Assembly (NCBI GenBank): GCA_963780165.1
Contig: CAWABB010000001.1
Location: 1,488,001-1,552,000, forward strand
Direction of reading: 5' to 3'
Origin: CAWABB01 sp963780165
GTDB taxonomy: Bacteria > Bacteroidota > Ignavibacteria > UBA10030 > UBA6906
Length of the DNA stretch: 64,000 bases
Part shown: positions 58,445 through 64,000 of the stretch, one piece after another
Position numbering within the stretch: the first letter of the stretch is position 1
Layout of the letters: every line of letters starts with the position of its first letter
Program-made: the position numbers and the translations under genes
Notes under the pieces: model-generated
What the model saw: only the letters and a program-made list of their open reading frames with translations
Databases searched by the model: none
What the model was told of the DNA's origin: nothing

Positions 58445-61400
58445 ATGATGAAGCTTACATCGATCATCTTCCTCTTCGCGTTCGCCGGTGTGCAGGTGGG
58501 CCTCGGGCAGTCGAGCCAGGTCCTGCTGCCGTTCAAGGCAACCGCGTACGAGTACTCGTTCGTCAAATCGAGCGACAACAACTGTTCAACCTTCTGGAAG
58601 CTTAACACAGCCAAAACCGGATGGTCGGTGGCCTCGCTCGGAAGCACCGGGAATGCGGCCTTTGGCACGATCAATAACACGTCCAGCCCTCCCTGTCCTC
58701 TGAACACGTCCACTGTCGTGAAGACCCTTTGGCCCTCGTCACGTGACCTCCTGCTTCGAAGACGCGTCCAGATCCCGGCCGGGGCGCGCAATGTGGTCAT
58801 CCAGCTCGCCCTCGACAATAACGCACGCGTCTACTTCAACGGGGTCGTCCTCTCGGGATCTTCCCCGGTCACGAGCAATGGATGTGCAACTCTTGACAAT
58901 GCCGCGCTCCGCTTCACGGTTCCCGACGGTCTGCTCCGGAGCGGCGACAACTTCCTGGCCATCCAGGGGATCTGGCGCAGCTCGAAGAGCTTCCTTGACG
59001 TACAGGTCACCGGACAGGTGAGCTTCACGGTCACGACCACGATCGTCGGGTCGGGTTCCGTGACCCCGCCGTCGCCCACGGAAGTTGCCCCGGGGTCAGC
59101 CTACTCAGCAACCTACGCCGCAACCGCAGGCTACCGCATAGGGAGCATCACCAGGAATGGAGCCTCTGCTACGCCGGAGACGACACGGGTCAGTCCCGAG
59201 TCATATACGCTCACCATCCCCTCGGTCACCTCCGCCCAGCAGATTGTCGTCACATTTGTTCCGAAACGCTTCAAGATTACAGGTGTTGGCGGAGCGAACG
59301 GGGGGGTGACACCCGCCGTGGAATACGTCCTTAACGGCGGTACCAGCGGCGGATTCTTCGCCACGGCCAACACCGGCCACCACGTCGAGACCGTCACCTC
59401 CGATCCTCCGCTTACACCGCTGTTCTCCGCCACCCAGCCGACAACCGGTCCGTCCACCTGGCCGGGCCCCGGTGGGCCGTACGTGATCATCAACGTCACG
59501 AACGACATGACGCTGACGGCCTCGTTCGGGATCAACTATTATTCACTGTCATACACTGCAGGCCCCAACGGCACAATCGAATTCATCTCCTCGTCCACGG
59601 CCCCGCTCCCCGGGACGACCTCGTACCAGCACGGCACGACAATCACCCTGAAGGCGGTGGCTGCCAACGGCTACTACTTCACCGGTTGGACCGGCGTGGA
59701 GGCCGCTGCAGTGAAGGTCAATCCGCTTACGGTCACGATGACCACGGAAACGAGCCTGGCGGCCAGTTTTGCACCTCTTCCGGCGCTCGTGACCATTCCG
59801 ATTACCAGTCTTGCGGACAGCGGCCCCGGCTCGCTTCGAGACGCCCTTGTGCAGGCAAATGGCGCGGCGGGTCCGGCGTCGATCATCTTTGATCCGACCC
59901 TGACCGGCGTCATCGAGCTGGCGTCGCCCCTCCCGCTGCTCGCGGATGTCACCACCATCATCGGGGGGACCGACGCGAATGGTCAGCCGCGGGTGACCGT
60001 TCTCCGGCCGTCATCCGGTTTCGCGCCGGATCCGGCGCTACCCGACGGGTTCCAGATGTCTGGAGTGTTTCTCCCCTTCGGCTACGTTCCGGGCGGTTCA
60101 CGCATCAGCAACCTGAAGATCACGGGTTTCCCGGGCGCAGGCGTCGTGATTGCGGGGAATAACAATGTCATCCAGGGATGTGTGATCACCGAAAACGCGG
60201 GTGACGGGGTGAGCATTATTGACGGGAGCAACAACCTCGTCGGTGGGACCCTCCCTTCCGAAGCCAACGCGATCTACCGCAACGGGGGGAATGGCGTCAC
60301 CGTGAAGAAGTCGGATGCAGCATCTGTCTATCCGACGGGGAATGGGGTCCTCGGAAACTCGATGTACGAGAACGGGAAGCTGGGAATCGATCTCGGCGGA
60401 GCCGGCGTCACGCTGAACCGGTACCCCGCGTTGCCACCTGCAACGGATCCCCGGCCCGTACCGACGCGGGCAAATTTCGGGCAGGCCTATCCCGACCTTC
60501 GTTTCGCTTCAATCGCGGGCCTCAACCCGGCGGTTGAGCCCAGCATCATCACGGGCAAGCTGTATGGCTGGCCCGGGGGGAAGTTCCGCGTGGAGATCTA
60601 CCTCGACAGCCTCGGAGACGCCTCCGGCAACGGAGAGGCGAAGCGTCTCATTGCAGTCAAGGCACTGGATGATCCTCATCCGGTCCAGACCAACGCTGAC
60701 GGCACCGCGGACTTCGAGATTGTCTCGACCGTTCCCCTGAGGGGAGGCGAGATCATCTCCGCCACCGCTACTGACGATGCAAACAACACTTCGGAGTTCT
60801 CCCCGAACGTTTTTGCAGGAACGATCACCAGGATCTTCGGTGCGACCGACGTTTCGACGGCTGAGGCGGGTCGCTACGTGCTTAACACGACGTTCTCGGG
60901 TATCCCGCTTCATTGGTCCGATGGAAAGGCCGCGTATACCGTGGGTCCGAGCGTGCCGTCGGCTCTTGAAAGCGTAGTCGGCCAGGCGTTTGGGTCATGG
61001 GCTGGCGTGACCGGCCTTCCCAACGGCGTCACCCTCAGCTACGCGAACAAGAGTGTGGCATCTAATCCCGGAACCTGGGGGGGCATCCCCGACGGTCTCA
61101 ACAACATCGTCTTCATCCCCTCGGCCTGGGAGACAACGACGGGCGCTTCGGAATTCGCAGCGGCCGTGACACGCGTGCGGTACAACGCTCTGAACGGCAC
61201 CATCACCGACGCCGACGTCGCGTTCAACGACCAGTATTTTGATTTCGAGGCCTATCCGCTTCCCTTAGGGCAGACGCCTGCCCTCAATATGTTCGACTAT
61301 CAGAGCATTCTGACCCATGAGATCGGCCATTTCACGGGGCTGGCAGACGTCTACGACCGGGGTGATCCGTACTACAGCCTCTTCATGGGCTCTGCCTCCA

Positions 61401-64000
61401 GTGCGGGTCAGGTCACCATGTACGGGATCGTCACCAACACCGACACTTACCAGCGCGTAATTCATGACGATGACATCAAGGGGCTGACGTTTGTCTACAA
61501 GTACGTCCCACGAGGGACCGTGGACCTGGTCCTCGTGTTTGATGGCTCGCAGTCATTCGCCGACCCTGCGGGCACGAATGGATTTGAGGCGTCGGTGGAC
61601 GCCGCCATCGAACTCGTGGACAAGATGCGAGACGGCGACCGAATCGGCCTCATCAAGCTTTCTCAGCCAACGCCCCTGCTCCCGGTGACGGAGATCAACA
61701 GCGCAAATCGGGAGACTGTCAAGCAAACCCTTGGAACCCTTGCGCCTGACCTTTCGGACGCAAAGCCGCTCGGCGCAGGTCTGACATCAGCCGCGGGATT
61801 GCTCACAGGTGCGGGTGACGGCCAGCGCGCCATCATTCTTCTTGGTGCGGGGAATGAGACCGGCACCCCGAGTGCGCTCGATGCGTCGGTACTCAGTGCT
61901 CTCCGGACCGCTGGTATCCGGACATTCACAATGGGCTTCGAGGGGAGTCCTCAGGGCGCGAATCTCTCCAGCATTCTGGCGGATACCACCGGGGGGGCGT
62001 TCTATGAAGCCGTCGACACGTCCATCAGCGGGATCGTCAATCAGATCTGGACCAGCCTCGCAGGGTACCAGCTGATCGGCGATTCCACAATGCCCTCGGA
62101 TGCCATCAGCTGGCAGGGCAAGAACAATCTTGCCATCAGCTACCAGGGTACAAGGAACACCGCGATCAGCTGGCAGGGCACAAAGAACACCGCCATTAGC
62201 TGGCAGGGGCGCATCGACAAGGGGACCTCTTCGGTGCTCCCGGCCATAAGCTGGCAAGGCAAGGGCGGGGTAACTGCCCTGAACAAGGCGACCGCGGCCG
62301 GCTCTGATTTCGTCCTCGCCCTCATTCCTCCCGACGTTGATCCGACAACCGTCGACTGGGCGTTCTGGGATACGCAGCCCCAGGATCCGCCATTCACGAT
62401 CACGCCATTCAACTGGCAGACGCATCCGGGCGTCACGTATATCCAGGGACCGACGTACGCGTTCTATGTCATCTCCGAGGCCTACACCGGACAGAAGGAC
62501 GGAACCTGGCGCCTGGTGCCGGTCGGCAATCTGCCGGCACTCCCGACAGAACCGTTCCAGGTCCTTCTTTCCCTCTCGGCGGCCACGGATGTGGCCATGG
62601 AGGTGACGTTTGACAGAGCGAACTATGCGATTGGCACGCCTGTGGTCCTCCGGGCTATCCTGCAGGAGGGCGGACAAGTGCAGGCGCAGCACACCGTGGG
62701 CGGCGGACCGGTCAACGATGCAACGGTGTACGCAAAAGTGACCAGGCCGGGATTCGCCAGCCCGGATTCGATTCCCATGGTATTCAGCGGCAATGGGACA
62801 TACAGCGTGGTGTACACCAACACGACCGCAGGCGGATTGTATAACTTCCAGGTCGAAGCCACAGGCGTGACCTCGCAGCTGCAGCCGTTCACGCGCCAGC
62901 AGGAACAGTCCGCGTATGTTGTCCCGGCATACTCAAACGCATCGTTGTTTGCGGCAAACCGGATATCGCTGGGTGACTATGCGTGGGTCAAATCGGGTGA
63001 CATCTTCGTCAACAAGGATGCAGCAGCCACAGATCCGGGTGAAGAAGTGTACGTCGGTCTTTCGGCCAAGACCCCCGCGGGCTTTGACCTGAAGGCGGAC
63101 CGGATTCGCGTTGCAGCGGGTGCGACGGTCGCGAGCGATGTATACTACAATCAACTCGTCAACAGCGGCCTCATCACGGGCAGCAAGATATCGCCCCTGA
63201 CGCTGCCCGTCGATGCATTCCCGCCGTTCGAAACGACCGCGTCCCAGGTGGCGTCCGCGTCGTCGGTGTATGTCCAGGCGTTGGCCAATGGCGGAACACT
63301 ACCCCCCGGAACGTATGGGTCCGTGTCCCTCAGGGAGAAGGCACGGCTCGCCCTGGCAGCGGGCACCTACCATTTCAAATCTCTGTTTCTTGATGACGGC
63401 GCTAAGCTGTACTTCACAGGGACAACCAGCGTCCATATCCGGCTCGGGATCAACCTTGACGACGGGGCGTTTATCGGACCCGTGACGGGGGGGATTGCTA
63501 CACCCGCTGACCTCACCGTGTTCGTCCAGGGAACGGATCCCGAATGCGGCAACTCCAATGTCGTCAACGTCGATGAAAAGGCCAGCATTGCCGGGACATT
63601 CTACGCACCTAACGGGACGATCAGGCTCGGTCAAGAGGCCAAAGCGACCGGCGCGCTGCTGGCCTCAAACATCCAGCTGTCCAAGCTGGTGCAGGTGACA
63701 CTCGCCTCAGTCTACTCGCCGCTAGCGCGGGTCGACGCGGCAGCATACGGGGATGCCGCAGAAGGGCCGGCCGCCGGGAGCGAAGTCCCGGTTGCCTATG
63801 CTCTCGACCAGAACTTCCCGAACCCCTTCAACCCGTCGACGAACATCGCATATGCCCTGCCCCGGCAGGGTCCCGTATCACTGATCGTCTATGACGCTTT
63901 GGGGCGCGAGGTGACACGCCTGGTTGACAATGTCCAGTCTGAGGGCTATCATACCGTCCAATGGACTGGGGTGAACTCCGCCGGAAGCCAGGTCAGTACG
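58445..64000 (+). CDS. Giant multidomain secreted protein: metzincin-like protease, VWA domain, AISWQG repeats, T9SS sorting domain (C-terminus cut)
   Basis: At least 1852 residues, running off the window. After a signal peptide (1-~21) there is a galactose-binding-like region (~30-195), three divergent InlB/Listeria-type repeats (~195-445, e.g. GYYFTGWTGVEA), and a CSLREA-type start (SLADSGPGSLRDALVQANG) leading into a beta-helix (~450-650). A zinc protease-like domain follows with HEIGHFTGLADVYD at His958 (HExxHxxGxxD) and a later Met in LFMGS. Then come a VWA domain with MIDAS DGSQS (~1031), five AISWQG-type repeats (~1220-1272) and strand-rich modules. The end is QNFPNPFNPST, the type IX secretion sorting domain. 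It is probably a surface or secreted protease/adhesin. Confidence 0.88.
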   Translation, partial: MMKLTSIIFLFAFAGVQVGLGQSSQVLLPFKATAYEYSFVKSSDNNCSTFWKLNTAKTGWSVASLGSTGNAAFGTINNTSSPPCPLNTSTVVKTLWPSSRDLLLRRRVQIPAGARNVVIQLALDNNARVYFNGVVLSGSSPVTSNGCATLDNAALRFTVPDGLLRSGDNFLAIQGIWRSSKSFLDVQVTGQVSFTVTTTIVGSGSVTPPSPTEVAPGSAYSATYAATAGYRIGSITRNGASATPETTRVSPESYTLTIPSVTSAQQIVVTFVPKRFKITGVGGANGGVTPAVEYVLNGGTSGGFFATANTGHHVETVTSDPPLTPLFSATQPTTGPSTWPGPGGPYVIINVTNDMTLTASFGINYYSLSYTAGPNGTIEFISSSTAPLPGTTSYQHGTTITLKAVAANGYYFTGWTGVEAAAVKVNPLTVTMTTETSLAASFAPLPALVTIPITSLADSGPGSLRDALVQANGAAGPASIIFDPTLTGVIELASPLPLLADVTTIIGGTDANGQPRVTVLRPSSGFAPDPALPDGFQMSGVFLPFGYVPGGSRISNLKITGFPGAGVVIAGNNNVIQGCVITENAGDGVSIIDGSNNLVGGTLPSEANAIYRNGGNGVTVKKSDAASVYPTGNGVLGNSMYENGKLGIDLGGAGVTLNRYPALPPATDPRPVPTRANFGQAYPDLRFASIAGLNPAVEPSIITGKLYGWPGGKFRVEIYLDSLGDASGNGEAKRLIAVKALDDPHPVQTNADGTADFEIVSTVPLRGGEIISATATDDANNTSEFSPNVFAGTITRIFGATDVSTAEAGRYVLNTTFSGIPLHWSDGKAAYTVGPSVPSALESVVGQAFGSWAGVTGLPNGVTLSYANKSVASNPGTWGGIPDGLNNIVFIPSAWETTTGASEFAAAVTRVRYNALNGTITDADVAFNDQYFDFEAYPLPLGQTPALNMFDYQSILTHEIGHFTGLADVYDRGDPYYSLFMGSASSAGQVTMYGIVTNTDTYQRVIHDDDIKGLTFVYKYVPRGTVDLVLVFDGSQSFADPAGTNGFEASVDAAIELVDKMRDGDRIGLIKLSQPTPLLPVTEINSANRETVKQTLGTLAPDLSDAKPLGAGLTSAAGLLTGAGDGQRAIILLGAGNETGTPSALDASVLSALRTAGIRTFTMGFEGSPQGANLSSILADTTGGAFYEAVDTSISGIVNQIWTSLAGYQLIGDSTMPSDAISWQGKNNLAISYQGTRNTAISWQGTKNTAISWQGRIDKGTSSVLPAISWQGKGGVTALNKATAAGSDFVLALIPPDVDPTTVDWAFWDTQPQDPPFTITPFNWQTHPGVTYIQGPTYAFYVISEAYTGQKDGTWRLVPVGNLPALPTEPFQVLLSLSAATDVAMEVTFDRANYAIGTPVVLRAILQEGGQVQAQHTVGGGPVNDATVYAKVTRPGFASPDSIPMVFSGNGTYSVVYTNTTAGGLYNFQVEATGVTSQLQPFTRQQEQSAYVVPAYSNASLFAANRISLGDYAWVKSGDIFVNKDAAATDPGEEVYVGLSAKTPAGFDLKADRIRVAAGATVASDVYYNQLVNSGLITGSKISPLTLPVDAFPPFETTASQVASASSVYVQALANGGTLPPGTYGSVSLREKARLALAAGTYHFKSLFLDDGAKLYFTGTTSVHIRLGINLDDGAFIGPVTGGIATPADLTVFVQGTDPECGNSNVVNVDEKASIAGTFYAPNGTIRLGQEAKATGALLASNIQLSKLVQVTLASVYSPLARVDAAAYGDAAEGPAAGSEVPVAYALDQNFPNPFNPSTNIAYALPRQGPVSLIVYDALGREVTRLVDNVQSEGYHTVQWTGVNSAGSQVST
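62102..62260 (+). repeat. AISWQG coding repeats
   Basis: AISWQG-type hexapeptides begin at 62102, 62132 (AISYQG), 62162, 62192 and 62243. The first four have an exact 30-bp (10-residue) period with linkers such as KNNL, TRNT and TKNT. They directly follow the VWA domain. Confidence 0.9.

Overview
The window is about 64 kb of high-GC, gene-dense bacterial DNA. It most resembles the Bacteroidota/Ignavibacteria/Chlorobi side of the tree. Three things support this. (1) The giant secreted protein at the right edge ends in a QNFPNPFNPST-type type IX secretion sorting domain. (2) Many single-protein outer-membrane beta-barrels and lipoproteins are encoded. (3) At least eight intergenic regions carry TTG-N20-TAnnTT elements, which fit the Bacteroidota housekeeping promoter (-33 TTTG / -7 TAnnTTTG) rather than the E. 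coli -35/-10. No tRNA, rRNA, CRISPR array, transposase or phage gene was recognised.

Left part (1-14.9 kb): a minus-strand sugar block (GH63-type glucosidase, glucose 1-dehydrogenase-like enzyme, truncated CoA-disulfide-reductase-like flavoprotein), a sigma-54-type regulator with GAF and PAS domains, a phytanoyl-CoA dioxygenase-like enzyme, an enolase-superfamily OSB synthase/N-succinylamino acid racemase, a coupled trio of envelope genes (two barrels around a GDPD lipoprotein) and glycerate 2-kinase.

Middle (15-34 kb): envelope and stress signalling. It holds a response regulator fused to a HATPase, a PrsW-like protease, a peptidase/propeller/barrel protein, an ECF sigma factor with a membrane regulator carrying 21 tandem 12-residue repeats, a STAS/RsbW pair, a SIMPL protein, a SpoIIE phosphatase with a zinc-finger-like segment, plus xylulokinase, an FKBP lipoprotein, YchF, a Gly/Pro/Arg repeat protein and a GT-C glycosyltransferase.

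The most unusual locus is a seven-gene minus-strand operon at 34.0-40.9 kb. It encodes a FadR-type GntR regulator, a diaminopimelate-dehydrogenase-like enzyme, a small protein of unknown family, a SelA-like PLP protein, a very small protein, a cobalamin-binding TIM-barrel protein and a KamB-like P-loop protein. It looks like a B12/PLP aminomutase pathway that matches neither the classical lysine nor the ornithine cluster. A perfect 17-bp palindrome overlaps its promoter.

Right part (41-64 kb): a barrel/lipoprotein operon, an ArsP_2-like transporter, a TPR protein, trehalose synthesis by two routes (TreT and fused OtsA-OtsB), and a NikR-headed uptake operon (TonB receptor, ECF S component, methyltransferase, EcfT, EcfA). 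It ends with a >1850-residue secreted protein combining a metzincin-like protease, a VWA domain and AISWQG repeats. Two diverged copies of a 104-bp intergenic element lie at 33.9 and 41.7 kb in opposite orientation.
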